From Oscillospiraceae bacterium (GTDB taxonomy: Bacteria > Bacillota > Clostridia > Oscillospirales > Oscillospiraceae): a DNA stretch of 64,000 nt. The DNA is taken from NCBI GenBank assembly GCA_017429835.1, contig JAFROD010000006.1, forward strand, positions 1 to 64,000, written 5' to 3'. Below, piece by piece: positions 15,657 through 25,462 of this stretch (positions are counted from its first letter, which is position 1; every line of letters begins with the position of its first letter). Under the pieces are notes generated by a model. It had not been told where the DNA came from. It made no database searches and saw nothing but the letters and a program-made list of their open reading frames with translations. A program made the position numbers and the translations under genes.

Positions 15657-16535
15657 ATGAATACAATTATAGATTTTTTCAAAGACTTTGCGGCGATGCT
15701 GCCGACGGTGAAATTTATGGATATCGTCGACATCCTGTTGGTTGCCTTCGTGATCTATACGATCATCATTATGATCCAGACCACGGGCGCGGCAAGGATC
15801 GCCAAGAGCATCATCATCATTCTGGTGCTCTTCCTGCTGACGCAGATACTGAACATGTATCTGATGCATTATCTCCTTGAAAGGATCCTAGAGATCGGGC
15901 TGATCGCACTGGTCGTCATGTTCCAGCCGGAGCTGCGCCGCATGCTGGAGAAGCTCGGCGGCAAGAACCTGCGGGAGATCGTGATGAAGGAGGAGCAGAG
16001 GGAGATCGACCGCGTGATCTCGCAGACGGTCGCCGCCTGCGAAGCCATGTCGAAAAGCCACACCGGCGCGCTGATCGTGTTTGAGCGCGACGACTCGACG
16101 ATCGACTATCAGAAATCCGGAACGGTGCTTGACGCGCAGGTTTCCTCGGAGCTGCTGCGCAATATCTTCTTTACGAAGGCGTCGCTGCATGACGGCGCAG
16201 TCATTATCCGCAACGAAAGAATCGCAGCGGCAGGCTGCGTTCTGCCGCTGACCCAAAACCGCAACATCAGCAGCGATCTTGGCACGCGTCACCGCGCCGG
16301 CATCGGCATGAGCGAGATGACGGACGCCGTCGTCGTGATCGTTTCCGAGGAGACCGGCACCATTTCCGTCGCGATCAGCGGCATGTTGAAGCGCCACCTT
16401 GCGCCGCAGACGCTGGAAAAGCTCCTGCTCAACGAGCTGGCGCCCAAGACGGAGCCGAAGACCTATAACCTGCTGAAGCTTCTGCAGAGGAAGCGCAACA
16501 AAAAAGAAAAGGATGAGACCGATGCAGAAACATAA
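15657..16535 (+). CDS. cdaA: Diadenylate cyclase CdaA
   Basis: Condenses two ATP into cyclic di-AMP at the membrane. Three transmembrane segments (about 15-35, 42-60, 65-85) precede the DAC domain, whose catalytic motifs are intact: DGAVII (about 178-183) and GTRHRAGIG (about 208-216). The 292-residue length is usual. ATG 15657 lies 9 nt from GGAG and is preferred over a TTG at 15651. The downstream gene encodes its usual YbbR regulator CdaR, and the reading frames overlap. GlmM, the normal third member of this operon, is absent here. Confidence 0.96.
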   Translation: MNTIIDFFKDFAAMLPTVKFMDIVDILLVAFVIYTIIIMIQTTGAARIAKSIIIILVLFLLTQILNMYLMHYLLERILEIGLIALVVMFQPELRRMLEKLGGKNLREIVMKEEQREIDRVISQTVAACEAMSKSHTGALIVFERDDSTIDYQKSGTVLDAQVSSELLRNIFFTKASLHDGAVIIRNERIAAAGCVLPLTQNRNISSDLGTRHRAGIGMSEMTDAVVVIVSEETGTISVAISGMLKRHLAPQTLEKLLLNELAPKTEPKTYNLLKLLQRKRNKKEKDETDAET

Positions 16536-17754
16536 GATTTTAGCCTTTCTGTTGGCACTGGTCGTATCAATCGGCCTTTGGGTCTACGCCGTTACCGTCG
16601 TCAATCCGAACGATTCGGTCACCGTCCATGACGTCCGCGTCCGTATCACAGGCGAGAGCGCGCTGAAGAGCGACGGCTTGATGCTGACCGGCGGCGAGAA
16701 TCAGACCGTGAACGTGGAGATTTCCGGCAGACGCTCCGACCTGAAAGAGCTGAGCAGCTCCTCCGTCGAAGTGATCGCAGACGTCAGCAACATCGACAGC
16801 CCTGGCACTTACGAGGTGAGCTGGAAGATCGGACTTCCATCGACCGTCGCTTCCGGCGATATCAGCATCGTCAGCGCGAGCTCGACCAGAATCAAAGTCA
16901 CGGTCAGTGAATACAAGGAACGTCCCGCTATCCCGGTTGAAGTGGAATACGTCGGCAAGCTCCCGGACGGCTACGTCCGCGATCCGGCAGAGCTGGATCG
17001 GGAAACCGTCGCGATCAGCGGCCCTGCGGAGGAAGTCGGAAAGATCGCCAGGGCGGTCGTTACCGTCGATCAGGACGGCGCGACGGATTCGATCGCAGAG
17101 GAGATGGAATACCGTCTCGTCGATGAGAACGGCGAAGAGCTGGAAATGAGCGAATACGTGACGATCGCCGACCCGACGGTTTACGTCACCGTTCCGATCT
17201 CCTACTACAAGCAGATCGACCTCAAGGTCAAGATCATCGACGGCGGCGGCGCGACACAGAACGACGTCGAGCTGACGATCGAGCCGAAAACCATCGGTGT
17301 CGTCGGCTCGGAGGAAGCGCTGAAGGATTTGGAAGAACTCATTATCAAGGAGATCGACCTTGCGGAGGTCATGAAGGATTCGCAGTCGTGGACGGTCACG
17401 CCCGAGCTGCCTGCCGGCGTGACCAACCGTGCGTCGGAAAAGACCGTAACGATCACCCTTGCGTTTGTCGGCATCCAGACGAAAACGTTTACGATTCCCT
17501 GCGCGGACATTGAACGTGAGAACGACGTGGCAAGCCTGGAATTCGGCGAGCCGAGCGTAAAAATCACAGTCCGCGGCACGAAGGAGGCGCTCAGCGCCCT
17601 CCGCGCGGAGGACATCTTGGTGATTGCGGACATGACAAACGAATATGACGAGGCAATGAAGACGGTCACGCTCAGGATCGAGCTTCCGAAGAGTACGACG
17701 GCGGGCGTGATCGGCGGGCCGTACGTCGTGCAGGTCATTGAGACCGCAAACTGA
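16522..17754 (+). CDS. cdaR: YbbR-domain regulator CdaR
   Basis: A 410-residue membrane-anchored extracellular protein that modulates CdaA in other Bacillota. A single N-terminal transmembrane segment (ILAFLLALVVSIGLWVYAV, about 5-23) is followed by four YbbR-like beta domains, each ending in a VTV/ITV strand (for example ISIVSASSTRIKVTV and ADPTVYVTVPI). I use ATG 16522 with AGGATGAG as ribosome-binding site; ATG 16513 is an alternative. It overlaps the cdaA 3' end by 14 bp and is followed after 5 bp by rseC. Confidence 0.92.
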   Translation: MQKHKILAFLLALVVSIGLWVYAVTVVNPNDSVTVHDVRVRITGESALKSDGLMLTGGENQTVNVEISGRRSDLKELSSSSVEVIADVSNIDSPGTYEVSWKIGLPSTVASGDISIVSASSTRIKVTVSEYKERPAIPVEVEYVGKLPDGYVRDPAELDRETVAISGPAEEVGKIARAVVTVDQDGATDSIAEEMEYRLVDENGEELEMSEYVTIADPTVYVTVPISYYKQIDLKVKIIDGGGATQNDVELTIEPKTIGVVGSEEALKDLEELIIKEIDLAEVMKDSQSWTVTPELPAGVTNRASEKTVTITLAFVGIQTKTFTIPCADIERENDVASLEFGEPSVKITVRGTKEALSALRAEDILVIADMTNEYDEAMKTVTLRIELPKSTTAGVIGGPYVVQVIETAN

Positions 17755-17759
17755 CTGCA

Positions 17760-18161
17760 ATGCAGAGAAAAGCAACGGTGCAGGCGATCCTGCCGGACGG
17801 CAGAGCAGAGCTCGCAGTGCAGCGGGAAAGCGCCTGCAGCGGCGACTGCCATCATTGCGGCGGCTGCGGCACGGTCGGGCAGACCCTGCGTCTGACGGCG
17901 GAGAATCCGATCGGCGCGCAGAAGGGCGACGTCGTCTGCATTACCTCCGAAAGCGCGCCCGTGCTGTGGGCTGCGGCGCTCGTATATGCGCTCCCGCTGG
18001 CATTGTTTCTGACCGGCTATCTGCTGAGCATGCGCCTCGGCGCGTGGGCGGCGGCGATTGGCGCGGCAGGCTTCCTTATCGGACTGCTGCCCGCCTTTGC
18101 CTATAACCGCCGCGTCAGAAAACAGCCGCCCGTCTATAAGATCATAGGATTTGTGAAATAA
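17760..18161 (+). CDS. RseC/SoxR-reducing-system family membrane protein
   Basis: A 133-residue protein with an N-terminal soluble part holding a Cys cluster (residues about 25-37: CSGDCHHCGGCG), then two transmembrane helices (about 68-88 and 92-112) and a basic tail. This is the RseC/MucC layout, linked to redox sensing and electron transfer with Rnf-like complexes in other bacteria. No rnf genes are in view, so its partner is unknown. It starts 5 bp after cdaR and belongs to the same operon. Confidence 0.87.
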   Translation: MQRKATVQAILPDGRAELAVQRESACSGDCHHCGGCGTVGQTLRLTAENPIGAQKGDVVCITSESAPVLWAAALVYALPLALFLTGYLLSMRLGAWAAAIGAAGFLIGLLPAFAYNRRVRKQPPVYKIIGFVK

Positions 18162-18162
18162 C

Positions 18163-19032
18163 ATGTTTGGATACGTTCTGCCGCGCAGAGACAAGCTCTC
18201 CGAAGCGGAAAACGCCCGTTACCGCGCGGCGTACTGCGGCTTGTGCCGCGATCTCAAAAAGCGTTACGGCTTTCGGGCGAGATTCCTGGTCAACTATGAC
18301 ATGACCTTTCTGTATTTCCTTTTGCAGGAGGGGGAGGCAAAGCAGCCGGAGCACCGTTACTGCCCTGCAAGACTGTTTTGCAAAAAGGACTGTCTGCCGC
18401 CGGACGGCGCAATGGATTACGCCGCGGATCTGAGCGTTCTGCTGTCGTGCTGGAAGCTGCGCGACGCGAAGCGGGACGACGGCTTTTTCAAAAGAGCGGC
18501 AGCAAGTCTCTGCCTTTGGCTCTATAAAAAGCCGTTCCGCAAGGCCGCTGCTGCGCACGAATATGAAAACCGCGTGTTTGCCGAGCAGCTCGCGCGTCTT
18601 TCCACGCTGGAGGATCAGCGCTGCGAGAGCATCGACCGCGCCGCGGACGCCTTTGCGAGCCTGCTCAAGGCATGCGCGGGCTATCACGCGGACGAAACAC
18701 TGCGCCGAACGAAGGAGCTCCTCCTGTATCACGTCGGGCGCTTCCTCTATCTGACGGACGCGCTGGAAGACCTGCAGAAGGACAACAAGAGCGGCGCGTA
18801 CAACCCGCTGCGCTACCGTTACGCTTTGCAGGACGGAGCGTTGACACAGGCGGATAAGGAACAGTTTTTGGAAACCGTGGACGCCTCGATCAGCTTGGCG
18901 GCTTCCGCGCTGGAGCTGCTGCCGGAAACGGCGGATCGGGCGATTCTGAACAATATCATTTACTATGGACTGCCTGCGGTGCTGAAATGCGTCGCAGACG
19001 GCAGTTTCCGAAAGAAAGGAAACCGCAGATGA
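18163..19032 (+). CDS. DUF5685 family protein
   Basis: A 289-residue protein matching the DUF5685 pattern of Clostridia: it begins [17 protein letters not shown] and continues [17 protein letters not shown] with a CxxC. Later acidic motifs ([31 protein letters not shown]) recall the Asp-rich helices of all-alpha isoprenoid-synthase-like folds; that link is only inferred. Function is unknown. It starts one base after the rseC stop and its own stop overlaps the J-domain gene (ATGA, 19029-19032), so the latter may be a dedicated co-chaperone. Confidence 0.8.
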   Translation: MFGYVLPRRDKLSEAENARYRAAYCGLCRDLKKRYGFRARFLVNYDMTFLYFLLQEGEAKQPEHRYCPARLFCKKDCLPPDGAMDYAADLSVLLSCWKLRDAKRDDGFFKRAAASLCLWLYKKPFRKAAAAHEYENRVFAEQLARLSTLEDQRCESIDRAADAFASLLKACAGYHADETLRRTKELLLYHVGRFLYLTDALEDLQKDNKSGAYNPLRYRYALQDGALTQADKEQFLETVDASISLAASALELLPETADRAILNNIIYYGLPAVLKCVADGSFRKKGNRR

Positions 19033-19601
19033 AAGACCCCTACGAGGTATTGGGCGTTCCGCACGGTGCGTCGGACGAAGAGATCAAAAAGGCGTACCGC
19101 GAGCTGGCGCGGAAATACCATCCGGATAACTATACGAACAACCCGCTTGCCGATCTTGCCGAGGAAAAGATGAAGGAGATCAACGAAGCCTACGATATCC
19201 TGACCAGCGGCAAAGCTACGGACGGCAGCTCGTCCTCCTACGGCGGATCGTCCTCTTACGGCGGCGACCTCGGCGAGGTGCGAAGGCTGATTCAGCTCGG
19301 CAATCTGGACGCTGCGGAGGCAAAGCTCGACGGCATCGCCAATCACAACGCGGAGTGGTATTATCTGCGCGGCGTGATCGCGCAGAGGCGCGGCTGGATG
19401 GACGAGGCGGCACAGAACTTCCGCATTGCCGCGAACATGGAGCCGGGCAACTTCGAGTATACGCGGGCGGCGCAGTCTGCCGGAGGCGGCGGCTACACCT
19501 ACCGCCAGACACAATACAACGACTATGGCGGAAACGACGACCTGTGCAATCTCTGCAGCACGTTGATGTGCCTGAATTGCCTGTGCAACGGCTGCCGCTG
19601 A
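19029..19601 (+). CDS. J-domain protein with Cys-rich tail
   Basis: A 190-residue protein with an N-terminal J domain (about 1-65) carrying the HPD tripeptide in [11 protein letters not shown], which stimulates DnaK-type ATPases. A Ser/Gly linker (about 68-85) leads to a TPR-like segment (about 88-150, [21 protein letters not shown]) and a short C terminus with six cysteines ([18 protein letters not shown]). It lacks the DnaJ zinc finger and substrate domains, so it is a specialised J protein. The start at 19029 follows AAAGGAAA and overlaps DUF5685. Confidence 0.9.
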   Translation: MKDPYEVLGVPHGASDEEIKKAYRELARKYHPDNYTNNPLADLAEEKMKEINEAYDILTSGKATDGSSSSYGGSSSYGGDLGEVRRLIQLGNLDAAEAKLDGIANHNAEWYYLRGVIAQRRGWMDEAAQNFRIAANMEPGNFEYTRAAQSAGGGGYTYRQTQYNDYGGNDDLCNLCSTLMCLNCLCNGCR

Positions 19602-19620
19602 TAAATGGGAGTGAATTGAT

Positions 19621-20499
19621 TTGATCCACAGCATGACCGGTTACGGCAGAGCCGTAAAAACCCTGAACGGACGGGAAATCACGGTCGAGCTCCGCTCGGT
19701 CAACAACCGTTTTCTGGACTGCGCCGTGAAGCTGCCGCGCGCCTTCTCCTACGCGGAGGACGCAGTCAAGCAGAAGGTGAAGGAAAACGTTTCCCGCGGC
19801 AAGGTCGACGTCTTCATCGGCGTCAATACCGTCGAGAGCGAGAACGTGAAGATCTCCCTCAACCGTCCGGTGCTGGAAGGCTATCTGGACGCATTGAAAT
19901 CAATTGCGCGCGACTACGAGGTGCGCGACGATATCAGCGCGGTGAACCTCGCGCGTTTCCCCGAGGTCTTCACGGTCGAGAAGCCGGAGGAGGACGAGGA
20001 GCGCAACACGGCGGATATCGTATCCGTCGCGGAGGAAGCGATCGCAGCCTATAATGCCATGCGCGCCAAAGAGGGCGCGGCGCTGGCAGCCGATCTCCGG
20101 AATCATGCCGCCGTCGTTCTGTCCTACGTGGAAAAGGTCGAGGCGCGCAGCCCCGTTACGGTCGCGGAATACCGCGCCCGTCTGGAAAACAAGCTCCGCG
20201 AGGTCTTGGAGAGTACCACGATCGACGAAAACCGCATTTTGACCGAGGCGGCGATCTTCGCCGACAAGGTCGCGGTGGACGAGGAGACCGTCCGCCTGCG
20301 CAGCCACCTTGCCCAGTTGGACGACCTGCTGACCGTCGGCGGCGCGATCGGCAGAAAGCTCGACTTCCTGCTGCAGGAGATGAACCGCGAGGCGAATACG
20401 ATCGGCTCGAAGGGCAACGATCTGGAGCAGGCGCACAACGTCGTCGAGATCAAGGCGGAGCTGGAAAAGATCCGCGAACAGATCCAGAACATCGAGTGA
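19621..20499 (+). CDS. YicC-family endoribonuclease
   Basis: A 292-residue YicC protein. The signature start is [11 protein letters not shown], the N-terminal YicC domain contains [13 protein letters not shown], and the C-terminal DUF1732 ends [20 protein letters not shown] and [15 protein letters not shown]. Family members are endoribonucleases involved in RNA turnover. Translation must begin at TTG 19621, 7 nt from GGAGTG, since homology starts there and no ATG fits. It heads the yicC-remA-gmk-rpoZ run typical of Bacillota. Confidence 0.94.
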   Translation: MIHSMTGYGRAVKTLNGREITVELRSVNNRFLDCAVKLPRAFSYAEDAVKQKVKENVSRGKVDVFIGVNTVESENVKISLNRPVLEGYLDALKSIARDYEVRDDISAVNLARFPEVFTVEKPEEDEERNTADIVSVAEEAIAAYNAMRAKEGAALAADLRNHAAVVLSYVEKVEARSPVTVAEYRARLENKLREVLESTTIDENRILTEAAIFADKVAVDEETVRLRSHLAQLDDLLTVGGAIGRKLDFLLQEMNREANTIGSKGNDLEQAHNVVEIKAELEKIREQIQNIE

Positions 20500-20504
20500 T
20501 TGCC

Positions 20505-20777
20505 ATGAGACTGATCAATATCGGATTTGGAAATTTAGTATCGGCGGAACGCCTGCTGACGGTGGTCAGCCCCGAGTCCGCGCCGGTCAAGCGGCTGGTG
20601 CAGGAGGCAAAGGAGCGCGCCATGCTGATCGACGCGAGCTTCGGCCGCAAGACGAAGTCGGTGCTGGTAATGGATACCGATCACGTGATCCTTTCGGCGA
20701 TCCCGCCGGAGACCATCGCAAAAAGGCTGAACGACAAAGACGGCGAATCCTATCACGACGAGGAGGACGCAACATGA
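20505..20777 (+). CDS. DUF370/RemA-like regulator
   Basis: A 90-residue protein of the RemA family (extracellular matrix and osmoprotection regulator in Bacillus). [10 protein letters not shown] at the N terminus and [30 protein letters not shown] are diagnostic. In many Clostridia the gene sits between yicC and gmk, as here, and its targets outside Bacillus are uncertain. ATG 20505 is chosen by family alignment. Its stop overlaps the gmk start (ATGA, 20774-20777). Confidence 0.93.
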   Translation: MRLINIGFGNLVSAERLLTVVSPESAPVKRLVQEAKERAMLIDASFGRKTKSVLVMDTDHVILSAIPPETIAKRLNDKDGESYHDEEDAT

Positions 20778-21355
20778 AGCAAGGCAGGATCATCATCGTT
20801 TCCGGCCCCTCCGGCGTCGGCAAGGGCACGGTACTGAAAGAGGTCATGCGGGACGACCCCTCGCTGCAATTCTCCGTTTCCGCGACCACCCGCCCGATCC
20901 GCCCCGGCGAGATCGACGGCGTGCATTACTTCTTTATAGACAAGCCCCGGTTCGAAGCCATGCTTCAAAACAACGAAATGCTCGAGCACGCCGAATATGC
21001 CGGCAACTACTACGGCACGCCGGAAAAGGCGGTCAACGACGCGCTTTCGCAGGGGATCAGCGTCGTGCTGGAGATCGAGGTGCAGGGCGCGCTGCAGGTC
21101 ATGCGGCGCAGACCGGACGCGATTTCGATCTTTATCGCGCCGCCCTCCTTCGAGGAGCTTGCGCACCGACTGAACGGCAGGGGAGACACTCCGCCCGAGA
21201 TCGCGGCGGAACGCCTGCGCATTGCGGTGGAGGAGTGCAAAAACGCGCCGAAATACAAGTACACGATTATCAACGACACCGTTTCTGAGGCGGCTGCGAA
21301 GATCCGCGCGATCCTGACCGCAGAGGCCTGCAGATCGGAATATACGACCATTTAA
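20774..21355 (+). CDS. gmk: Guanylate kinase
   Basis: Phosphorylates GMP to GDP with ATP. It has 193 residues, with the P-loop [12 protein letters not shown] (about 10-21), the GMP-binding [17 protein letters not shown], and the lid segment [14 protein letters not shown] followed by an Arg-rich helix. Length and motifs are normal. It overlaps the RemA-like gene by 4 bp and is followed 20 bp later by rpoZ. Confidence 0.97.
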   Translation: MKQGRIIIVSGPSGVGKGTVLKEVMRDDPSLQFSVSATTRPIRPGEIDGVHYFFIDKPRFEAMLQNNEMLEHAEYAGNYYGTPEKAVNDALSQGISVVLEIEVQGALQVMRRRPDAISIFIAPPSFEELAHRLNGRGDTPPEIAAERLRIAVEECKNAPKYKYTIINDTVSEAAAKIRAILTAEACRSEYTTI

Positions 21356-21375
21356 CGCAAGGAGGACGAATATAT

Positions 21376-21570
21376 ATGCTGTATCCCGCAATGGCTGATC
21401 TTTTGAAGAACATCGACAGCCGCTATCTCATGGTGAACGTGGTCGCGCGCCGCGCCCGTCAGCTCTCCATTGAATCGGAGACCTTCCATGAGCCGCTGAG
21501 CGACAAGCCCGTCACGCTGGCGATCCGCGAGGTCGCGGAAGGCAAGCTCGTCGCCTCGATCGACAAATAA
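21376..21570 (+). CDS. rpoZ: RNA polymerase omega subunit
   Basis: A 64-residue omega subunit, which stabilises beta-prime during RNA polymerase assembly. MLYPAMADLLKNIDSRYLMV followed by VVARRARQLSIE is the conserved core. The ATG follows AAGGAGGA with a spacer of about 9 nt. It occupies the standard position after gmk; the coaBC gene often found between rpoZ and priA is absent. Confidence 0.95.
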   Translation: MLYPAMADLLKNIDSRYLMVNVVARRARQLSIESETFHEPLSDKPVTLAIREVAEGKLVASIDK

Positions 21571-21598
21571 GAAACACAATGACGGAGGAGGGCTGCGC

Positions 21599-24040
21599 AT
21601 GATCGCGAAGATTGCAGTATCCGCCGCAATATATGCCATCGACAAGCCCTACAGCTACCGCATTCCGGCAGGTATACAGCTCGCGGTCGGCGCGCGCGTC
21701 AGCGTACCCTTCGGTCGGTCGAACAAACGCTGCGAGGGCGTCGTTCTCGGCTTTGAGAACGGTGACGACAGCAAGCTCAAGCCGATGGAACGGGTGCTGG
21801 ACGAAACGCCGCTCTTGTCGGAAGACCTGCTGCACATGGCAGGATTCCTGCGCGAACGCTATTTCTGCACCTTTTACGAGGCGGTCAAGGCAATCCTGCC
21901 GGCGGGCGTGTGGTTCCGTGAGCAGGAGCGCTACTTCCTCTGCGAGGACGCGGAAAACGCCGCCGTTTTACGGCAGCCTGCCGCGCAGTCCGTGCTGAAC
22001 GCCGTCCGCGCGCTCGGCGGCGCGGCGGATTACGACGCGCTGCGCAGGCAGTTCGACGAGGACGCCCTGCAGAGCGCGCTGCGCTATCTTCTGAGAAAGA
22101 AGCTGCTGCGCGTTGAGACCGATCACAAGCGCCGCGTGCAGGACAAGACCGAGCGCATCGTTACGCTTGCCGCGCCTGCGGAGGACGCGCTTGCATACGC
22201 GCAGAGCAAGCGGAAATCCGCCCCTGTACAGACGGCTGCGTTGGAGCTGATCGTCACGCTCGGGCAGTGTGCCGCGAAGGATTTGTGCTACTTTACCGGC
22301 GCGAACGGCGCGACGCTGAATCGCCTGGAAAAGCTCGGCTTTCTTTCGTTTTCCGAGGAGGAGCGGCTGCGCATCGGCCGCGTCGAGCCGGCGAAGCTGG
22401 ACGGCCCGCTGATCCTGAACGACGATCAGCAGCGCGTTTTCGACGGGCTGCGCGAACAGTCCATGCGGGAAAAGCCGGGCGTCGCCCTGCTCTACGGCGT
22501 GACCGGCAGCGGCAAGACCTCCGTTTATATCAAGCTGATCTACGACTGCCTTTCGCGCGGCAGGAGCGCAATGCTCCTCGTGCCGGAGATCGCGCTGACC
22601 CCGCAGCTATTGTCGCTGTTCGCCGCGCATTTCGGAGAGAAAACGGCGGTGCTGCACAGCTCGCTGCGCATTACGGAGCGTTACGATACCTGGAAACGTA
22701 TCCGCAGCGGTGAAGCGACTGTGATTCTCGGCACGCGCTCGGCAGTCTTCGCGCCTGTACAAAACCTCGGACTTCTGATCGTGGACGAGGAGCAGGAGCA
22801 TACCTACAAGTCTGAAAACGCGCCGCGCTATCACGCCCGCGAGATCGCGATCTATCGCGGCGCGCGGACGAACGCGATGGTGCTGCTCGGCTCGGCGACG
22901 CCGAGCGTCGAGACGATGTACCGCGCGAAAACCGGCGTATACCGTTATTATGAGATGCGCCGCCGCTATAATCAAAAGGAACTGCCGCCGGTCGAGATCG
23001 TGGATATGAAGCGCGAGCTCAAGGAGGGCAATGCCACCGCGATCAGCGAGCCTTTGCTGCTTGCGCTGCGGGAAAACCGCGCGCGCGGTCAGCAGGCGAT
23101 CTTGTTTTTGAACCGCCGCGGCACCTCGCGCATGGTCGCCTGTGTGGACTGCGGCTACGTGCCGACCTGCCCGGGCTGTACGGTCAATCTGACCTACCAT
23201 CAGGCAAACGGCAGACTGATGTGCCACTACTGCGGCCATTCCGAAGTCTTGCCCGCCCGCTGCCCGCAGTGCGGCGGACACCTCAAGCAGATCGGCTTCG
23301 GCACGCAGAAGGTGCAGGAGCAGCTTCACAACCTTCTGCCGGATACCGAAGTCCTGCGCATGGACGCAGACACGGTTTCGGCGATCAACACGCATGAAAA
23401 GCTGCTGTCGCGCTTCCGGGAGGAGAATATCCCGATCCTCCTGGGTACGCAAATGGTGGCAAAGGGTCTGAATTTTGAAAACGTCACGCTGGTGGGCGTG
23501 CTCGACGCGGATATGTCGCTCTACGTCGGCTCTTATCGCGCAGCGGAAACGACGTTCAGCATGATCACGCAGGTGATCGGCAGAGCCGGCCGCGGCGCGG
23601 AAAACGGCCGCGCGCTGATCCAGACGATGACGCCGAAGAATCAGGTCATCACCCTTGCCGCGCAGCAGGATTACGATACGTTCTACGAAACGGAGCTGCC
23701 GCTGCGCAGACTGCGCGGCTGCCCGCCGTACCGCGACCTTCTGACCCTGATCTTTCACGGCAGGGAGGAAGAACGCGTCTGGCAGGCGGCGCAGCGATTC
23801 CGCGCGATACTGCAGGCGCAGTTGGACAGCGATTTCTACCGGCAGGAGCAGGCGCAGCTTTTGGGCCCCGCGCCGGCGCAGGTGGCGAAGCTCAATTACA
23901 GCTACCGCTGCTGTCTGACGCTGAGCTGCAAAAACACCCGCGCCCTGCGCGAGCTTTTGGCGCATTTGATGCGGGAGTTTTCCAAGGACAAACAGAACGG
24001 CGGCGTCGGCGTATTTGCCGACGTGAATCGCAACGAATAG
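21599..24040 (+). CDS. priA: Primosomal protein N' (PriA helicase)
   Basis: Restarts stalled replication forks. The 813-residue protein has the N-terminal DNA-binding domain (about 1-105), helicase motif I YGVTGSGKTSVY, a DEEQEHTYK Walker B (usually DEEHDxSYK), GSATPSVET, and the eight-cysteine zinc module (CVDCGY..CPGC, CHYCG..CPQCG). The helicase C-terminal lobe has GTQMVAKGLNFENVTLVGVLDAD. ATG 21599 follows GGAGGAG. It is spaced 12 bp from def. Confidence 0.97.
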   Translation: MIAKIAVSAAIYAIDKPYSYRIPAGIQLAVGARVSVPFGRSNKRCEGVVLGFENGDDSKLKPMERVLDETPLLSEDLLHMAGFLRERYFCTFYEAVKAILPAGVWFREQERYFLCEDAENAAVLRQPAAQSVLNAVRALGGAADYDALRRQFDEDALQSALRYLLRKKLLRVETDHKRRVQDKTERIVTLAAPAEDALAYAQSKRKSAPVQTAALELIVTLGQCAAKDLCYFTGANGATLNRLEKLGFLSFSEEERLRIGRVEPAKLDGPLILNDDQQRVFDGLREQSMREKPGVALLYGVTGSGKTSVYIKLIYDCLSRGRSAMLLVPEIALTPQLLSLFAAHFGEKTAVLHSSLRITERYDTWKRIRSGEATVILGTRSAVFAPVQNLGLLIVDEEQEHTYKSENAPRYHAREIAIYRGARTNAMVLLGSATPSVETMYRAKTGVYRYYEMRRRYNQKELPPVEIVDMKRELKEGNATAISEPLLLALRENRARGQQAILFLNRRGTSRMVACVDCGYVPTCPGCTVNLTYHQANGRLMCHYCGHSEVLPARCPQCGGHLKQIGFGTQKVQEQLHNLLPDTEVLRMDADTVSAINTHEKLLSRFREENIPILLGTQMVAKGLNFENVTLVGVLDADMSLYVGSYRAAETTFSMITQVIGRAGRGAENGRALIQTMTPKNQVITLAAQQDYDTFYETELPLRRLRGCPPYRDLLTLIFHGREEERVWQAAQRFRAILQAQLDSDFYRQEQAQLLGPAPAQVAKLNYSYRCCLTLSCKNTRALRELLAHLMREFSKDKQNGGVGVFADVNRNE

Positions 24041-24052
24041 GAGATTTATTTC

Positions 24053-24547
24053 ATGGCACTGAGAAAGATCCTGACTTTTGAGGACAGGGCGCTGCATAAG
24101 GTCTGCCGTCCGGTCACGAAATTTGACGAAAAGCTGCATACCCTGCTGGACGATATGGCGGAAACGCTGATCGACGCCAACGGCGCCGGTCTTGCCGCGC
24201 CGCAGGTGGGGATTCTGCGCCGTGTTTTCATCATGGACAACGGCGACGGCATCGTCGAACTGATCAACCCCGAGATTTTGGAAACAAAAGGGGAGCAGGA
24301 CGGCATGGAGGGCTGCCTCAGTCTGCCGGGAGATTTCTGGATGGTCAAACGTCCGAGCTGGGTCAAGGCAAAGGCACAGGATCGCAACGGCGCGTGGTTC
24401 GAGATCGAGTGCGAAGATCTGATGGCGCGCTGTATCTGCCACGAAACGGATCATCTGAACGGCCACGTCTATACCGAGATCGCCTATCGCAAGCTGAGCG
24501 ATGAGGAGATCGAGGAAATGATGTCCGCCAAGCAGGAGGAAGCATGA
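24053..24547 (+). CDS. def: Peptide deformylase
   Basis: Removes the formyl group from nascent Met. All three metal/active-site motifs are present: GAGLAAPQVG, EGCLSLP (the metal-ligand Cys) and CHETDHLNGH (HExxH). The 164-residue length fits the compact deformylases of Clostridia. It overlaps fmt by 4 bp (ATGA at 24544-24547), so the formylation and deformylation enzymes are coexpressed. Confidence 0.97.
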   Translation: MALRKILTFEDRALHKVCRPVTKFDEKLHTLLDDMAETLIDANGAGLAAPQVGILRRVFIMDNGDGIVELINPEILETKGEQDGMEGCLSLPGDFWMVKRPSWVKAKAQDRNGAWFEIECEDLMARCICHETDHLNGHVYTEIAYRKLSDEEIEEMMSAKQEEA

Positions 24548-25461
24548 GGATCGTCTTTATGGGTACGCCGGATATCGCGGCGACCTGTCTGCGCCGTCTG
24601 ATCGCGGAGGACTTCGAAATCGTCGGCGTCTATACGAAACCGGATAAGCCGAAAAACCGCGGTATGAAGCTGGAAACGTCCGACGTCAAGAAGGTCGCGG
24701 TCGAGGCGGGACTGCCCGTCTTCCAGCCGACGACGTTTAAGGATGACGCGGTCGTCGAAGAACTGCGCGCCCTGCGGCCGGACGTGATCGCCGTGGTCGC
24801 CTACGGGAAGATTCTGCCGCAGCGGGTGCTGGATATCGCGCGTCTCGGCTGCGTGAATATCCATGCCAGCGTCCTGCCCGCACTGCGCGGGTCGGGGCCC
24901 GTGCAGTGGGCGATCCTGAACGGCATGGACGAGACCGGCGTGACGGCGATGTTCATGTCGGCGGAAATGGACGCGGGCGACATCATCGAGATCCGCAAAA
25001 CGCCGATTGAGCCCTTTGAAAACGCGCAGAGCCTGCTCGACCGTTTGGCATTGATCGGCAGCGGGCTCCTGTGCGACACCCTCCGCTCCATGGAGGCCGG
25101 AACCGTGACGAGGACGCCGCAGGAGCATGACAAGGCGACCTTCGCGCCGATGCTGACGAAAGAGCTCTGCCCGATCGACTGGACGAAGTCGAGTCGGCAG
25201 ATCATCGACCACGTGCGCGGGCTCGACCCGTGGCCGGTCGCTACGACCGAGCTTGGCGGAACGAGATTCAAGATCTACGAAGTGCGTCCCGCCGATCAAA
25301 AGACCGACAAAGCGCCCGGTACGCTCCTCGCGCTGACCAAACAGGGCTTGCAGATCGCGGTCGGCGGCGGCGACGTGCTGACGATCACCGTTCTGCAGGC
25401 GGACGGTGGCAAGCGCATGGCGGCCCCGGACTATTTCCGCGGGCATCCGATCACGATCTGA
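24544..25461 (+). CDS. fmt: Methionyl-tRNA formyltransferase
   Basis: Formylates initiator Met-tRNA using 10-formyl-THF. The 305-residue protein contains MGTPDIAATCL at the start, the folate-site segment NIHASVLPALRGSGPVQWAI with the catalytic His, and DAGDIIE. The C-terminal barrel (about 205-305) binds tRNA. It sits between def and rsmB in the usual translation-maturation order. Confidence 0.97.
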   Translation: MRIVFMGTPDIAATCLRRLIAEDFEIVGVYTKPDKPKNRGMKLETSDVKKVAVEAGLPVFQPTTFKDDAVVEELRALRPDVIAVVAYGKILPQRVLDIARLGCVNIHASVLPALRGSGPVQWAILNGMDETGVTAMFMSAEMDAGDIIEIRKTPIEPFENAQSLLDRLALIGSGLLCDTLRSMEAGTVTRTPQEHDKATFAPMLTKELCPIDWTKSSRQIIDHVRGLDPWPVATTELGGTRFKIYEVRPADQKTDKAPGTLLALTKQGLQIAVGGGDVLTITVLQADGGKRMAAPDYFRGHPITI

Positions 25462-25462
25462 C

